Source of the DNA: an uncultured Desulfovibrionaceae bacterium
GTDB lineage: Bacteria > Desulfobacterota > Desulfovibrionia > Desulfovibrionales > Desulfovibrionaceae
Length of the DNA stretch: 64,000 nt
Reading direction: 5' to 3'
Assembly (NCBI GenBank): GCA_949299515.1
Contig: CASGAP010000005.1
Coordinates: forward strand, 48,990-112,989
The notes under the pieces are model-generated. The model was not told the origin of the DNA. It saw nothing but the letters and a program-made list of their open reading frames with translations, and did no database searches. Below, one piece after another: positions 26,145-36,380 of the stretch. How positions within the stretch are numbered: position 1 is the first letter of the stretch; each line of letters starts with the position of its first letter. The position numbers were made by a program, and so were the translations under genes.

Positions 26145-26777
26145 ATGGCTACTTTGAAAGTTTACGATCAAATGAAACAAGAACAAGGCGAAATTACCCT
26201 TGCTCCTGAAGTATTTGAAGTAGAGGTACGCCCAGAGATTCTTAACTTGGTTGTTCGCGCTCATCGTGCTGCTTTGCGTGCAGGTACCCATCAAGTTAAA
26301 ACTCGTGCGTTTGTAAGCGGCGGCGGCAAGAAGCCTTTCAAACAGAAAGGCACCGGCAACGCTCGTCAGGGCAGCAACCGCTCCCCGATTATGCGCGGCG
26401 GTGCAATTATCTTCGGACCGCAGCCCCGTGATTATAGTTTTAAAGTTAATAAAAAAGTGCGTACTTTGGCTTTGCGCATGGCTTTGTCTTCCCGTGTTGT
26501 CGACAACGACATCATGGTAGTAAAATCCATCGACTTGGCTGAAGCTAAAACCAAAAACTTTGCACAGGTTGCAAAAGCTCTCGGTTTGACCAAAGCACTT
26601 GTGGTTACCCCTGGTGACGATATGCTCAAAGATAACACGGTTGCTTTGGCAGCCCGCAATATCCCGGGCATTACTGTGGTAACACCAGACAAGGTTAATG
26701 TTTACGAAGTGCTCAATCACAAGCAAGTTGTTCTTCTCGAAGGAAGCTTGTCACATCTTGAAGCACGTCTTAAATAG
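26145..26777 (+). CDS. rplD: 50S ribosomal protein L4
   Basis: 210 residues. The extended loop region KPFKQKGTGNARQGSNRSP, which lines the exit tunnel, is clear. In E. coli L4 represses its own operon by binding the S10 leader, so the hairpins before rpsJ are a candidate target here. Confidence 0.97.
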   Translation: MATLKVYDQMKQEQGEITLAPEVFEVEVRPEILNLVVRAHRAALRAGTHQVKTRAFVSGGGKKPFKQKGTGNARQGSNRSPIMRGGAIIFGPQPRDYSFKVNKKVRTLALRMALSSRVVDNDIMVVKSIDLAEAKTKNFAQVAKALGLTKALVVTPGDDMLKDNTVALAARNIPGITVVTPDKVNVYEVLNHKQVVLLEGSLSHLEARLK

Positions 26778-26796
26778 CCTTGAGTGAGGAATGAAA

Positions 26797-27087
26797 ATGG
26801 ATTATACCAAGATTCTTCTCCGCCCCGTGGTAACCGAAAAAGCTACCATGCTCCGCGAAACCGCTGAGCAAATCGCTTTTTTTGTTGCCCCTAAGGCAAA
26901 TAAGATCGAAATCGGCAAAGCTGTTGAAGAAGCTTTCAAGGTTAAGGTCGAAAAAGTGAATGTTGTAACGGTTAAGCCGCGCCAACGCGTGCGCGCAGGC
27001 CGTGTGAAAGGCCGTATCGCTGGCTATCGCAAAGCATACGTAACCCTTGCTAAAGGTGACAAAATCGAATTCTTCGAGGGAGTGTAA
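26797..27087 (+). CDS. rplW: 50S ribosomal protein L23
   Basis: 96 residues, [17 protein letters not shown] at the start and [19 protein letters not shown] in the extended loop. I prefer ATG 26797: GAGGA ends directly at an earlier ATG (26791), leaving no spacing there but 6 nt here. L23 sits at the tunnel exit and docks trigger factor and SRP. Confidence 0.95.
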   Translation: MDYTKILLRPVVTEKATMLRETAEQIAFFVAPKANKIEIGKAVEEAFKVKVEKVNVVTVKPRQRVRAGRVKGRIAGYRKAYVTLAKGDKIEFFEGV

Positions 27088-27090
27088 GAC

Positions 27091-27921
27091 ATGGCAGTTC
27101 GTAAGTTGAAACCTACCTCTGCTGGCCGTCGTTTCCAAACTGTTTCTGATTTCGCCGAAATTACCAGAAACACTCCAGAAAAGTCGCTCACTGAAGGTTT
27201 GACAAAGAAAAGCGGTCGCAACAATAACGGTCGCGTTACCAGCCGCCGCCGCGGCGGTGGCCATAAACGCCTGTACCGTATTATCGACTTCAAACGTAAT
27301 AAAATGGACATTCCGGCAACGGTTGCCCATATCGAATATGATCCAAACCGTACAGCCCGTATTGCGCTTCTGCACTACGCTGACGGCGAAAAGCGTTACA
27401 TTTTGGCTCCTGTCGGAGTAAAACAGGGTGATGCCGTCATTTCCGGCGAAAAGGCTGACATCAAACCCGGCAACGCTCTTCCCATGGCACGTATTCCTGT
27501 AGGTACCAACCTGCATAATATCGAACTCAATCCGGGCCGCGGCGGTCAAATGTGCCGCGCTGCCGGAACCTATGCTCAGCTTGTTGCCAAAGAAGGCAAA
27601 TACGCAACCCTGCGCCTGCCTTCAGGCGAAGTACGCCGCGTACTTCTTTCCTGCATTGCAACAGTAGGTCAAGTTGGCAACGTTCAGCATGAAAACATCA
27701 GCCTTGGCAAAGCAGGCCGCAACCGCTGGCTGTCCCGCCGTCCCAAGGTTCGCGGTGTAGCGATGAACCCGGTTGACCACCCGCTCGGCGGTGGTGAAGG
27801 TCGCAGCTCAGGCGGTCGTCATCCTGTAACCCCGTGGGGTGTCCCGACCAAGGGTTACAAGACTCGCGATCCCAAGAAACCTTCAAGCCGTCTTATTGTA
27901 AAACGTCGCGGTCAGAAGTAA
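27091..27921 (+). CDS. rplB: 50S ribosomal protein L2
   Basis: 276 residues; [17 protein letters not shown] in the N-terminal half and the C-terminal [21 protein letters not shown], which contains the conserved histidine near the peptidyl transferase centre. Begins 3 nt after rplW. Confidence 0.98.
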   Translation: MAVRKLKPTSAGRRFQTVSDFAEITRNTPEKSLTEGLTKKSGRNNNGRVTSRRRGGGHKRLYRIIDFKRNKMDIPATVAHIEYDPNRTARIALLHYADGEKRYILAPVGVKQGDAVISGEKADIKPGNALPMARIPVGTNLHNIELNPGRGGQMCRAAGTYAQLVAKEGKYATLRLPSGEVRRVLLSCIATVGQVGNVQHENISLGKAGRNRWLSRRPKVRGVAMNPVDHPLGGGEGRSSGGRHPVTPWGVPTKGYKTRDPKKPSSRLIVKRRGQK

Positions 27922-27936
27922 GAGGAGCCGATCATT

Positions 27937-28218
27937 ATGCCTAGATCATTAAAAAAAGGCCCATTTGTTGACGGCCACCTCATGAAGAAAGTAGAAAGCT
28001 CCGCTGGTGCAGGCGACAGAAAAGTTATCAAAACTTGGTCCCGCCGTTCTACCATTCTTCCGGAAATGGTTGGCCTTACCTTTGCCGTTCATAACGGTAA
28101 AAAATTCATCCCAGTTTTTGTCACAGAAAACATGGTAGGTCACAAACTTGGTGAGTTTGCTCCAACTCGTACTTACTATGGTCACGCTGCTGACAAAAAA
28201 TCAAAAGCAAAAAAATAA
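27937..28218 (+). CDS. rpsS: 30S ribosomal protein S19
   Basis: 93 residues with [18 protein letters not shown] at the start and [16 protein letters not shown] near the end, the family signature. AAGAGGAG precedes the ATG; binds the 30S head with S13. Confidence 0.97.
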   Translation: MPRSLKKGPFVDGHLMKKVESSAGAGDRKVIKTWSRRSTILPEMVGLTFAVHNGKKFIPVFVTENMVGHKLGEFAPTRTYYGHAADKKSKAKK

Positions 28219-28230
28219 CGGGTAACGTAC

Positions 28231-28569
28231 ATGGAATCTAAAGCAATTGCAAAGTATCAACGCGTATCTCCTCGTAAGACCCGTCTCGTTGCTCAGAACG
28301 TTAAGGGCTTACCGGTAGAAGATGCATTGAACATGCTTAAATTCACGCCTAATAAACCAGCTGGTGTTTTATATGGTGTGGTTCGTTCAGCTTTGGCTAA
28401 TGCAAGCCAGCTTTCAAGTGTAGACGTTGACTCTATGATTGTTAAAGACATCATTGTGAACGAAGGTCCCACATGGAAGCGCTTCATGCCGCGCTCACAA
28501 GGCCGTGCAATGCACATTCGCAAACGCACCAGCCACATCACCGTAATTTTAGCGGAAGGACAGGAGTAA
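28231..28569 (+). CDS. rplV: 50S ribosomal protein L22
   Basis: 112 residues; [17 protein letters not shown] and the C-terminal hairpin [20 protein letters not shown] that reaches the tunnel wall and carries macrolide-resistance positions in other species. Begins 12 nt after rpsS. Confidence 0.97.
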   Translation: MESKAIAKYQRVSPRKTRLVAQNVKGLPVEDALNMLKFTPNKPAGVLYGVVRSALANASQLSSVDVDSMIVKDIIVNEGPTWKRFMPRSQGRAMHIRKRTSHITVILAEGQE

Positions 28570-28573
28570 GGCT

Positions 28574-29215
28574 ATGGGTCAAAAAGTACATCCTTACGGC
28601 TTCCGGCTCGGATATAATAAAAACTGGCTTTCCCGCTGGTACAGCAAAAAAGACTATGCTTCTTTCGTGTTTGAAGACCACAAAATCCGCAAACACGTAA
28701 AGAAACTTCTGTACGCAGCAGGAATTTCCAAAATTGAGATTGAACGCTTCGGCGACAAAATCCGCCTTATTCTTTCCACAGCACGTCCCGGCATCATCAT
28801 CGGCCGCAAAGGTGCTGAAATCGAAAAGCTCCGCGGTGATCTCAAGAAAAAATTCGGCCGTGAATTTGCACTTGAAGTTAATGAAATTCGTCGCCCCGAA
28901 ATTGACGCCCAATTGGTAGCGGAAAGCATCGGCGCACAGCTCGAACGCCGCGTTGCGTTCAGACGCGCTATGAAACGCACTGTTACCATGGCCCGCAAAT
29001 TCGGTGCTGAAGGTATCAAAGTAACCGCCGGCGGCCGTTTGGCAGGTGCGGAAATCGCACGTTCCGAATGGTACCGCGACGGCCGCGTGCCTTTGCAGAC
29101 CCTTCGTGCAGACATTGACTACGGATTTGCCGAAGCTAGCACAACTTACGGTATCATCGGTATCAAAGTGTGGATCTACAAAGGCGAAATCCTTGACAAA
29201 GAGGTGGAACAATAA
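28574..29215 (+). CDS. rpsC: 30S ribosomal protein S3
   Basis: 213 residues: [17 protein letters not shown] at the start, KH domain with [17 protein letters not shown], and the C-terminal [14 protein letters not shown] ending. Part of the mRNA entry site. Its stop overlaps the rplP start (TAATG). Confidence 0.98.
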   Translation: MGQKVHPYGFRLGYNKNWLSRWYSKKDYASFVFEDHKIRKHVKKLLYAAGISKIEIERFGDKIRLILSTARPGIIIGRKGAEIEKLRGDLKKKFGREFALEVNEIRRPEIDAQLVAESIGAQLERRVAFRRAMKRTVTMARKFGAEGIKVTAGGRLAGAEIARSEWYRDGRVPLQTLRADIDYGFAEASTTYGIIGIKVWIYKGEILDKEVEQ

Positions 29216-29631
29216 TGCTTGCGCCAAAAAGAATTAAATTCCGTAAATGGCAGAAAGGCCGTTTACGCGGTCCTGCTACTCGTGGTGCTACCGTAGCTTT
29301 CGGTGACATCGGCTTGAAAGCGGTGGAACATGGCAAGCTCTCCAGCCAACAAATCGAAGCAGCCCGTATTGCTATGATGCGTCACATTCGCCGCGGCGGT
29401 AAAGTTTGGATTCGTGTGTTCCCCGATCATCCGGTAACTGCAAAGCCTCTTGAAACCCGTCAAGGCAGCGGTAAAGGTTCCCCGGTGGGCTGGTGCGCTC
29501 CGGTAAAACCCGGCCGTATCCTTTACGAAATCAAGGGAGTTGACCTCGAACTTGCAAAAACAGCTTTGATCCGCGCTTCTCACAAGCTGCCCATCAAAAC
29601 TGTGATTGTAACCAGAGAAGGGGCTTTCTAA
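29215..29631 (+). CDS. rplP: 50S ribosomal protein L16
   Basis: 138 residues with [13 protein letters not shown] at the start, an [16 protein letters not shown] segment and [17 protein letters not shown], the loop near the A-site tRNA. Overlaps rpsC by 1 nt. Confidence 0.97.
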   Translation: MLAPKRIKFRKWQKGRLRGPATRGATVAFGDIGLKAVEHGKLSSQQIEAARIAMMRHIRRGGKVWIRVFPDHPVTAKPLETRQGSGKGSPVGWCAPVKPGRILYEIKGVDLELAKTALIRASHKLPIKTVIVTREGAF

Positions 29632-29632
29632 T

Positions 29633-29827
29633 ATGAAAATGACAGAAATCCGTGAATTGAGCGAAAAAGATCTGAAAGAAAAATTGACCGCTCTGCGTCA
29701 AGAACTTTTCAATCTGCGTTTTCAGCATGCAACCGCACAGCTTGAAAAAACTGCATCAATTCCTGCCACCAAAAAAGATATTGCCCGTGTTTTGACTGTT
29801 ATGTCAGAAAAAGGCATTAAGGCATAG
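29633..29827 (+). CDS. rpmC: 50S ribosomal protein L29
   Basis: 64 residues of helical hairpin: [14 protein letters not shown] and [15 protein letters not shown] are the family signatures. Begins 1 nt after rplP. An in-frame ATG at 29639 is farther from the AAGGGG ribosome binding site. Confidence 0.95.
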   Translation: MKMTEIRELSEKDLKEKLTALRQELFNLRFQHATAQLEKTASIPATKKDIARVLTVMSEKGIKA

Positions 29828-29835
29828 GAGCGTAT

Positions 29836-30102
29836 ATGAATAGCGCAATCGAACAGCGCAAGGGCAGAACGCTCGTAGGTATCGTTATTAGCGATAAGAG
29901 CGACAAAACCATTGTTGTGCGTGTAGAAACGCTGGTAAAACATCCCCGTTTGGGCAAATATGTGCGCCGTCGCAAAAAATGCACAGCTCACGATCCCATG
30001 AACGAATGCGGCATCGGCGATAAAGTTAAAATTGTAGAATACAGACCCATGAGCCGCAACAAACGCTGGCACTTGGTATCTGTGCTTGAAAAAGCTGTCT
30101 AG
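29836..30102 (+). CDS. rpsQ: 30S ribosomal protein S17
   Basis: 88-residue OB-fold protein: RKGRTLVGIVISDKSDKTIVV and YKAHDPMNECGIGDKV-like (TAHDPMNECGIGDKVKI). Last gene of the S10 segment; a long inverted repeat separates it from rplN. Confidence 0.96.
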   Translation: MNSAIEQRKGRTLVGIVISDKSDKTIVVRVETLVKHPRLGKYVRRRKKCTAHDPMNECGIGDKVKIVEYRPMSRNKRWHLVSVLEKAV

Positions 30103-30186
30103 CCTAAAAAAATTTTTCTTTCACGCATATTTTTGCTTTTCTTTTCTTAAGAATTAGCATAGTATGCGTGAAGAAAATTTTTTAGG
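30103..30186. repeat. long inverted repeat at the S10/spc boundary
   Basis: Arms 30103-30129 and 30163-30186 pair almost fully, from CCTAAAAAA at the outer end to CACGCATA/TATGCGTG at the inner end, with three single-nt differences. It starts right after the rpsQ stop. It may act as terminator, RNase III site or stabilising 3' structure. A weak promoter (TTGCTT, 16 nt, TAGCAT) could lie in its loop. Confidence 0.7.
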
Positions 30187-30213
30187 ACTGATTTTTTTTA
30201 AGAGGAATAAGCC

Positions 30214-30582
30214 ATGATTCAAGTAGAATCTCGACTTCAAGTGGCGGATAATTCCGGTGCTAAAGAAGTGGCTTGCATTAAAGTTCTCGGCGGCTCTCAC
30301 CGCCGTTACGCTTCCGTTGGCGATATCATCGTTGTATCCGTTAAGGACGCAATGCCCCACGCCAAAGTGAAAAAAGGCGACGTTATGCAGGCTGTTATCG
30401 TTCGTACCGCTAAAGAAGTTCGCCGTACAGATGGTTCCTATATTAAATTCGACACCAACGCAGCCGTGCTTCTTTCTAAGCAAGGTGAACCCGTAGGTAC
30501 CCGTATTTTCGGACCCGTAGCCCGTGAACTGCGCGCTATGAACTTCATGAAAATCGTGTCCCTCGCGCCTGAAGTGTTGTAG
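30214..30582 (+). CDS. rplN: 50S ribosomal protein L14
   Basis: 122 residues: [19 protein letters not shown] at the start and an ENAAVLL-like strand ([23 protein letters not shown]). Forms an intersubunit bridge and binds the RsfS silencing factor in other species. AAGAGG precedes the ATG. First gene of the spc segment. Confidence 0.97.
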   Translation: MIQVESRLQVADNSGAKEVACIKVLGGSHRRYASVGDIIVVSVKDAMPHAKVKKGDVMQAVIVRTAKEVRRTDGSYIKFDTNAAVLLSKQGEPVGTRIFGPVARELRAMNFMKIVSLAPEVL

Positions 30583-30594
30583 GAGCATAGTGAT

Positions 30595-30918
30595 ATGAAT
30601 AACTATCGTATTCGTAAAGGTGACGTTGTAAAAGTTATCACCGGCAAAGACGCAGAAGTTGGCAAAGTAGGCAAGGTTTTGAAAATCTTGAAGAAGTCCG
30701 ACCGTGTATTGGTTGAAAAAGTAAACATGGCAAAACGCCACGTAAAACCCAACCCGTACAAACGCGAACCCGGCGGTATCGTAGACAAAGAAATGCCCAT
30801 TCATGTATCCAACGTAATGGTTGTTTGCCAATCCTGCCAAACTCCTACCCGCGTAGGCTACAGAATGGAAAATGACAAAAAAGTTCGCTTCTGCAAGAAG
30901 TGTAACAAAACTCTCTAG
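30595..30918 (+). CDS. rplX: 50S ribosomal protein L24
   Basis: 107 residues with a KOW motif ([23 protein letters not shown]). The C-terminal half holds two CxxC pairs (CQSC and CKKC) in a zinc-ribbon arrangement, as in many non-enteric bacteria. An assembly-initiating protein of the 50S subunit. Confidence 0.96.
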   Translation: MNNYRIRKGDVVKVITGKDAEVGKVGKVLKILKKSDRVLVEKVNMAKRHVKPNPYKREPGGIVDKEMPIHVSNVMVVCQSCQTPTRVGYRMENDKKVRFCKKCNKTL

Positions 30919-30929
30919 AAGGTGCTTTG

Positions 30930-31469
30930 ATGAGCCGTCTTGAATCTATTTACAGAGACAAAGTTGTTCCGGTATTGCAAAAAAAATTTAATTACAAATC
31001 TTCTATGCAGGTTCCTGGAATTGAGAAAATCTCTTTGAATATCGGCCTTGGTTCTATGAGTCAGAACAACAAGGTGATTGAAGAAGCTGTTCAAGAACTG
31101 TCAGCTATCGCTGGCCAAAAAGCTGTCGTAACCCGCGCCAAAAAGTCCATTGCTGCTTTCAAACTCCGTGAAGGTATGCCCATCGGCGTCCGCGTAACCC
31201 TGCGCAAAGACCGTATGTGGGACTTTCTTGACAAGCTGATGAACTTTGCTTTGCCGCGCGTTCGCGACTTCCGTGGTATTCCTGATCGTGGTTTTGACGG
31301 TCGCGGTAATTTTACTCTCGGTATTAAAGAACACATGATTTTCCCGGAAATGGAATCCGACCGCATCGAAAACAACAAAGGTCTCAATATTACTATCGTT
31401 ACAACTGCAACCACGGACAAGGAAGGCAAACTGTTGCTTGAACAACTCGGTATGCCGTTCCGTAAGTAA
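30930..31469 (+). CDS. rplE: 50S ribosomal protein L5
   Basis: 179 residues: [20 protein letters not shown], then [21 protein letters not shown] and a central [22 protein letters not shown] stretch. ATG 30930 is favoured over TTG 30927. Binds 5S rRNA together with L18. Confidence 0.97.
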   Translation: MSRLESIYRDKVVPVLQKKFNYKSSMQVPGIEKISLNIGLGSMSQNNKVIEEAVQELSAIAGQKAVVTRAKKSIAAFKLREGMPIGVRVTLRKDRMWDFLDKLMNFALPRVRDFRGIPDRGFDGRGNFTLGIKEHMIFPEMESDRIENNKGLNITIVTTATTDKEGKLLLEQLGMPFRK

Positions 31470-31480
31470 GGAGTTAGAGT

Positions 31481-31666
31481 ATGTCACGTACTGCTCTTGA
31501 AGTAAAAGCTACCCGCAAACCAAAATTCTCTACCCGTGGTTACAATCGTTGTCCTATCTGCGGTCGTCCACGAAGCTATATGCGTCATTTTGGTTTATGC
31601 CGTATTTGTTTCAGAAAAATGGCTCTCCAGGGTGAATTGCCCGGAGTTCGCAAATCCAGCTGGTAA
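31481..31666 (+). CDS. rpsN: 30S ribosomal protein S14, zinc-binding type Z
   Basis: 61 residues, the short form, with [20 protein letters not shown]: two CxxC pairs that hold zinc. The alternative long zinc-free form is not in this window. Begins 11 nt after rplE. Confidence 0.97.
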   Translation: MSRTALEVKATRKPKFSTRGYNRCPICGRPRSYMRHFGLCRICFRKMALQGELPGVRKSSW

Positions 31667-31692
31667 TCAGCAATATAATTAGGAGAAATCCC

Positions 31693-32070
31693 ATGACCGA
31701 TCCCATTGCCGATATGCTTACGCGTATCCGCAACGCACACATGGCCCTTCATAAGGAAGTAAGTGTGCCGCGCTCGAAGATGAAGGAAGCTTTAGCTACC
31801 ATCCTCAAGCAGGAAGGCTATGTGGAAGATGTTAAGGTTGAAGACCGCAGCATCACCATTGAGCTAAAGTATGTCAAAGGCCGCCCTGCGATTAACGGTT
31901 TGCGCCGCATCAGCAAACCCGGTCGCCGCATTTATGTAAACGCTCACCATATCCCCCGTGTACAAAACGGTCTCGGTATCTGCATCCTCTCCACTTCCAA
32001 AGGTGTTCTTGACGGTGCTAGTGCTCTTGAACGCAAAAGCGGCGGCGAACTTCTTTGTGAAGTTTGGTAA
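31693..32070 (+). CDS. rpsH: 30S ribosomal protein S8
   Basis: 125 residues: [14 protein letters not shown] at the start and [23 protein letters not shown] at the end. In E. coli S8 represses the spc operon by binding near rplE. AGGAGAAATCCC precedes the ATG. Confidence 0.97.
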   Translation: MTDPIADMLTRIRNAHMALHKEVSVPRSKMKEALATILKQEGYVEDVKVEDRSITIELKYVKGRPAINGLRRISKPGRRIYVNAHHIPRVQNGLGICILSTSKGVLDGASALERKSGGELLCEVW

Positions 32071-32099
32071 GCCAACATACGCAGCAAGGTGGAATTAAA

Positions 32100-32645
32100 A
32101 TGTCTAGAATAGGTAAACTGCCCGTCACTCTGCCAAAAGGCGTAGAAGTGAAACTGGTTCAAGATATAGTGGAAGTAAAAGGGCCTAAAGGTTCTTTGAC
32201 TACTCCGCTTTGTTCCCTTTTGGATTACGAAGTAACTGCTGAAAAAGTTACTATTACCCGTAAAGATAAAGAAGACAGAGCTACCGCACAGCAGCACGGT
32301 CTTCGCCGCACTCTTTTAGCCAACTGCGTAGAAGGTGTGACAAAAGGATTTTCAAAAACTTTGGAAGTTGTCGGCGTTGGTTACAAAGTAGCCGTAAGAG
32401 GCAACATTGTCGAACTCGCCCTCGGTTTTTCCCATCCGGTTATTGTAGAACTTCCCAAAGGCATTGAAGCAAAAGCGGAAGGTACAAAGCTCACAATTTC
32501 CGGCATCGATAAAGAACTTGTCGGCGAAATGTGCGCTAAAATTCGTCGTTTGCGCAAACCTGAACCGTACAAAGGCAAGGGCGTAAAATACGAAAATGAA
32601 ATTATTCGTCGCAAAGCCGGTAAGTCCGGTGGTAAGGGCAAATAG
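32100..32645 (+). CDS. rplF: 50S ribosomal protein L6
   Basis: 181 residues: [16 protein letters not shown] at the start and the C-terminal [20 protein letters not shown] signature. AAGGTGGAATTAAA gives the ribosome binding site for ATG 32100; an upstream GTG frame overlaps rpsH and was not used. Confidence 0.97.
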   Translation: MSRIGKLPVTLPKGVEVKLVQDIVEVKGPKGSLTTPLCSLLDYEVTAEKVTITRKDKEDRATAQQHGLRRTLLANCVEGVTKGFSKTLEVVGVGYKVAVRGNIVELALGFSHPVIVELPKGIEAKAEGTKLTISGIDKELVGEMCAKIRRLRKPEPYKGKGVKYENEIIRRKAGKSGGKGK

Positions 32646-32656
32646 GGGTAATAGAT

Positions 32657-33016
32657 ATGATGCTTTCTAAAAATGAAGTCCGCATGAAGCGCAAAATCCG
32701 CATTCGTAAGCGACTCTCCGGCACATCTGAACGCCCTCGCTTGGTGGTGTTCCGCTCTAATTTGCATATTTATGCCCAAATTATAGATGATATGACTGGA
32801 TCAACTTTGGCTCAGGTTTCTACTTTGACCCTTTCCAAAAACGGCGAAAAAGTAGCTTGCAACAAAGCCGGTGCAGAAAAAGTTGGTAAAGAAGTTGCTC
32901 GCGTTGCGCTTGAAAAAAACATTAAACAAGTTGTTTTTGACCGCAATGGTTACCTCTATCACGGCCGCATCAAAGCTGTTGCTGACGGTGCCCGTGAAGG
33001 TGGTCTCGAGTTCTAA
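32657..33016 (+). CDS. rplR: 50S ribosomal protein L18
   Basis: 119 residues, or 118 if the second of two adjacent ATGs is used. [22 protein letters not shown] and the final [13 protein letters not shown] type ending define the family. Binds 5S rRNA. Confidence 0.97.
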   Translation: MMLSKNEVRMKRKIRIRKRLSGTSERPRLVVFRSNLHIYAQIIDDMTGSTLAQVSTLTLSKNGEKVACNKAGAEKVGKEVARVALEKNIKQVVFDRNGYLYHGRIKAVADGAREGGLEF

Positions 33017-33065
33017 TGGACAGCCTTAAGGCTATAATCTGAACTATCATAGTACAGGAAAAAAC

Positions 33066-33569
33066 ATGGAACAAAAGCAAGAAACGCAAGATTCCGGTCT
33101 TATAGAGAAAATTGTCCATTTGAACCGGGTTGCAAAAGTTGTAAAGGGCGGCAGACGCTTCAGCTTCAGCGCCCTTGTAGTAGTTGGAGATGGTAACGGC
33201 AGCGTCGGTTTCGGCCTCGGCAAAGCTCAGGAAGTTCCCGAAGCGCTGCGCAAAGCCAGTGAAAGAGCAAAAAAATCCATGGTAAAAATTCCGCTTGTTG
33301 ACGGAACTTTGCCGTATGAAGTTTTGGGCCGTTTCGGTGCAGGCCGCGTTCTTCTCAAACCTGCATCACGCGGTACCGGTGTTATTGCCGGCGGCGCAGT
33401 ACGTGCCGTTATGGAAGCAGTAGGCATTACCGACGTTCTTTCCAAGGCTATTGGTACAAATAATTCCCATAACGTGCTTCGCGCAGCTATGGACGGACTC
33501 ACTTCTTTGCGCAGTGCGGAACAAGTTTCCGAAATCCGCGGCAAAAAGCTTGAAGCACCTCGTAAATAA
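33066..33569 (+). CDS. rpsE: 30S ribosomal protein S5
   Basis: 167 residues: [23 protein letters not shown] and [17 protein letters not shown], plus [17 protein letters not shown], all family markers. Located at the mRNA entry channel and linked to decoding accuracy. Confidence 0.97.
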   Translation: MEQKQETQDSGLIEKIVHLNRVAKVVKGGRRFSFSALVVVGDGNGSVGFGLGKAQEVPEALRKASERAKKSMVKIPLVDGTLPYEVLGRFGAGRVLLKPASRGTGVIAGGAVRAVMEAVGITDVLSKAIGTNNSHNVLRAAMDGLTSLRSAEQVSEIRGKKLEAPRK

Positions 33570-33583
33570 GGTAGGGAATAGCC

Positions 33584-33760
33584 ATGTCCGAAATTAAAGT
33601 AAAACTCGTACGTAGCCGTATTGGTATCAAGCCAGCACAAAAGAAAACTCTTGATGCTCTTGGTCTCAAACGCCGTGAAATGGTAAAAACTTTTAAAGAT
33701 AATGCTGCAGTTCGCGGCATGATCGAACAGGTTAAACACCTTATTGAGGTCAGCGAATAA
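33584..33760 (+). CDS. rpmD: 50S ribosomal protein L30
   Basis: 58 residues, read directly from the sequence: [20 protein letters not shown] then [12 protein letters not shown] and [12 protein letters not shown]. The IG-x-K...T-L-x-A-L-G-L-K-R pattern is the L30 signature. GGTAGGG precedes the ATG. Its TAA overlaps the rplO start by 1 nt. Confidence 0.95.
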   Translation: MSEIKVKLVRSRIGIKPAQKKTLDALGLKRREMVKTFKDNAAVRGMIEQVKHLIEVSE

Positions 33761-34245
33761 TGAGACTTAACGAACTTTATCCCTTCCCAGAAGAACGTAA
33801 AACACGTAAACGTGTCGGTCGCGGTGACGGTTCCGGTTTTGGTCACACTGCAGGCAAAGGCCACAAAGGTCAGAATGCCCGTGCAGGCGGAGGCGTAAAG
33901 CCCGGCTTCGAAGGTGGTCAAATGCCTTTGATGCGCCGTCTGCCGAAACGCGGCTTCAAGAATTTTGATTTCAAAGTAACTTTTGAAGTTGTCAATCTTG
34001 ACCGCTTGGAAGCTGCTTTTGAAGGCAAAACCGAAATTACTTTGGATGATATCTACGGCCGCGGTCTGTGCCGTTTCGGCGCTCCGGTTAAAATCCTGGG
34101 CGGCGGCAACGTTACCAAAGCTCTTACCGTAGAGGCTCATCGCTTTACTGAATCCGCCAAAGCCAAAATCGAAGCTGCCGGCGGCAAAGTAAATGAACTG
34201 TGTCAATGTGAGTGCTGCTGCACCGAACAAGCAGAAAAGGAATAG
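33760..34245 (+). CDS. rplO: 50S ribosomal protein L15 with a cysteine-rich C-terminal tail
   Basis: 161 residues. The usual L15 body is present ([20 protein letters not shown] at the start, [39 protein letters not shown]). After the normal end near EAAGGKV there is an added tail [17 protein letters not shown] with five cysteines in seven residues (codons at 34201-34221). Tail cysteines of this kind are not part of L15 in the species I know and might bind metal. Overlaps rpmD by 1 nt; secY follows after 3 nt. Confidence 0.95.
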   Translation: MRLNELYPFPEERKTRKRVGRGDGSGFGHTAGKGHKGQNARAGGGVKPGFEGGQMPLMRRLPKRGFKNFDFKVTFEVVNLDRLEAAFEGKTEITLDDIYGRGLCRFGAPVKILGGGNVTKALTVEAHRFTESAKAKIEAAGGKVNELCQCECCCTEQAEKE

Positions 34246-34248
34246 CAA

Positions 34249-35559
34249 GTGGCAAGCGGAGTAGATAAATTAGCATCTTCCGGAGAACTGCGCATTAAAA
34301 TCCTGTGGACATTCCTGTTGTTGGTCTGTTACCGCGTGGGTGCGCATATTCCTGTACCCGGTGTTGATACAGCTGCTCTTGCTGACTTCTTCGCTCGTTT
34401 GCAAGGTTCCGTTTTTGCCTTGTTAGATATGTTTTCCGGGGGCGGTCTTTCCAACGTGTCTGTATTCGCCCTTGGAATTATGCCATACATCTCCGCGTCC
34501 ATTATCATGCAGCTTATGCAGGTAATCAGTCCGGACGTAAAACGTATGGCAAAAGAAGAAGGGCAGGCAGGACGTCGTAAAATAACCCAATACACCCGCT
34601 ATCTGACAGTGCTTATCACCATTGTTCAGGGATTTGGCATTGCCTCCCTGCTTGAAGGTATGACAAGTCCTGGCAGCAACCTGCCGGTTGTATTAAATCC
34701 CGGATTGGAATTTAAAGTAGTGACCATCATTACTTTGACTGCAGGAACCGTGCTTATTATGTGGCTTGGCGAGCAAATCACTTCCCGCGGCATAGGCAAC
34801 GGCATCTCCCTGATCATCTTTTCCGGTATCGTAGTCGGTATTCCGAGCGCAATTGCCCGTCTTTACCAATTGGTAAGTGCAGGGGATATGAGTATCCTTT
34901 TTGTTATTTTGCTGGTGGTGATGATGGCTGCAGTGCTGTTCGGCATTGTTTTTGTGGAACGCGCACAGCGCAGAATTCCCATTCATTATGCCAAACGGCA
35001 AATGGGTAGAAAAATCTACGGCGGACAAACGACACATCTGCCGCTCAGAGTAAACACCGCCGGTGTTATTCCTCCGATTTTCGCCCAAAGCTTACTGCTT
35101 TTTCCCGCAACCCTCGGCTCTTTTTCAACAGCGCTGTGGCTGCAGGAAGTAGTGCGCTGGTTCCAGCCTACGAGCATTGTTTATAATATTTGCTTTATTG
35201 CACTTATTTTCTTTTTCTGCTATTTTTATACCGCAGTTATTTTTGATCCGAAAGACATAGCGGAAAATCTTAAAAAAGCAGGCGGTTTTGTTCCCGGTAT
35301 CAGACCCGGTGACAAAACCAGAGAATATATAGACTCTGTACTCAGCCGTCTTACGCTGTGGGGCGGTGTGTATATTGCTATTATTTCTGTTCTTCCCATG
35401 CTGCTTATCGCAAAGTTTAACGTTCCGTTCTACTTCGGCGGTACCAGCCTCCTTATCTTGGTGGGTGTTGCCATTGATTTTATGGGACAGGTTGAATCCC
35501 ATATGATTTCCAAGCAATACGACAGCCTTATGGAAAAGAGCAGAATTAAAGGACGCTAG
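34249..35559 (+). CDS. secY: preprotein translocase subunit SecY
   Basis: 436-residue core channel of the Sec translocon with ten predicted membrane helices. Family segments: RIPVPGVD-like AHIPVPGVDTAALADFF, plug/helix 2 region FSGGGLSNVSVFALGIMPYISASIIMQLM, IPIHYAKRQMGRKIYGGQ cytoplasmic loop and the DPKDIAENLKKAGGFVPGIRPG loop. GTG start with AAAAGGA upstream. Standard position in the spc operon, map follows after 3 nt. Confidence 0.97.
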   Translation: MASGVDKLASSGELRIKILWTFLLLVCYRVGAHIPVPGVDTAALADFFARLQGSVFALLDMFSGGGLSNVSVFALGIMPYISASIIMQLMQVISPDVKRMAKEEGQAGRRKITQYTRYLTVLITIVQGFGIASLLEGMTSPGSNLPVVLNPGLEFKVVTIITLTAGTVLIMWLGEQITSRGIGNGISLIIFSGIVVGIPSAIARLYQLVSAGDMSILFVILLVVMMAAVLFGIVFVERAQRRIPIHYAKRQMGRKIYGGQTTHLPLRVNTAGVIPPIFAQSLLLFPATLGSFSTALWLQEVVRWFQPTSIVYNICFIALIFFFCYFYTAVIFDPKDIAENLKKAGGFVPGIRPGDKTREYIDSVLSRLTLWGGVYIAIISVLPMLLIAKFNVPFYFGGTSLLILVGVAIDFMGQVESHMISKQYDSLMEKSRIKGR

Positions 35560-35562
35560 GAA

Positions 35563-36354
35563 ATGAAAAAGTATCGCGGGGTATACCTCAAAAATGAGAA
35601 CGAACTTGCCAAAATGCGCATTGCAAACGGCATGAATTCTCAGATTTTGGATGCACTCGGCGAAGCTGTTAAGCCTGGCATATCAACTATGTTCCTTGAA
35701 GAAATTGTTCAGGAAATGTGCCGTACGTTCAAGGTTAAACCCGCATTTCAAGGTTATTGCGGATTTCCGTATGCATTATGCTGTTCAGTAAACGAAACCG
35801 TTGTTCACGGATTTCCTTCTAAAGATAAAATTCTTAAAGAAGGTGACATCGTGAGCTGCGACATGGGTGTCTGCTATGAAGGCTTTTATGCCGACAGCGC
35901 AAGAACATTTTTAGTCGGAGAGGTTTCTCAGGAAGCAAAAGATCTTTGCAGAGTGACTGAAGAATGCCTGCACTACGGAATAGCGGCTGCCAGAATCGGC
36001 AATACCTTGTATGATATTTCCGCTGCGGTGCAGCGTCATGCGGAAAAGCACGGGTATAAAGTGATACGTAATTTTGTGGGCCATGGCATTGGGGCAAATC
36101 TTCACGAGAAACCGGAAGTTCCTAATTTCGTTCCGATGGGCGGAAACGATATTCCGCTCCAAGAGGGCATGGTGCTTGCTATTGAGCCGATGATTGCCGT
36201 CGGAACATATGAAGTTACAATACTTCCTGACAAGTGGACTGCCAATACCAAAGACGGTAGTTTGGCTGCCCATTTTGAGCATAGTGTCGCAATTCGGTCA
36301 GACGGTCCTGAAATATTAAGTTTATCTTCAAATTTTTCAGGTGGTTGCCGATAA
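35563..36354 (+). CDS. map: methionine aminopeptidase, type I
   Basis: Removes the initiator methionine from new proteins. 263 residues of pita-bread fold: FPYALCCSVNETVVHGFPSKD (His), DIVSCDMGVCYEGFYADSART (Asp-Asp metal ligands), NFVGHGIGANLHEKPEVPNF (His) and LAIEPM plus EHSVAI (Glu ligands). All five ligands are in place. Located between secY and the rpmJ promoter; infA, often found here, is not present. Confidence 0.96.
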   Translation: MKKYRGVYLKNENELAKMRIANGMNSQILDALGEAVKPGISTMFLEEIVQEMCRTFKVKPAFQGYCGFPYALCCSVNETVVHGFPSKDKILKEGDIVSCDMGVCYEGFYADSARTFLVGEVSQEAKDLCRVTEECLHYGIAAARIGNTLYDISAAVQRHAEKHGYKVIRNFVGHGIGANLHEKPEVPNFVPMGGNDIPLQEGMVLAIEPMIAVGTYEVTILPDKWTANTKDGSLAAHFEHSVAIRSDGPEILSLSSNFSGGCR

Positions 36355-36380
36355 AATATGGAAATGGTGAGGATAGCCTC

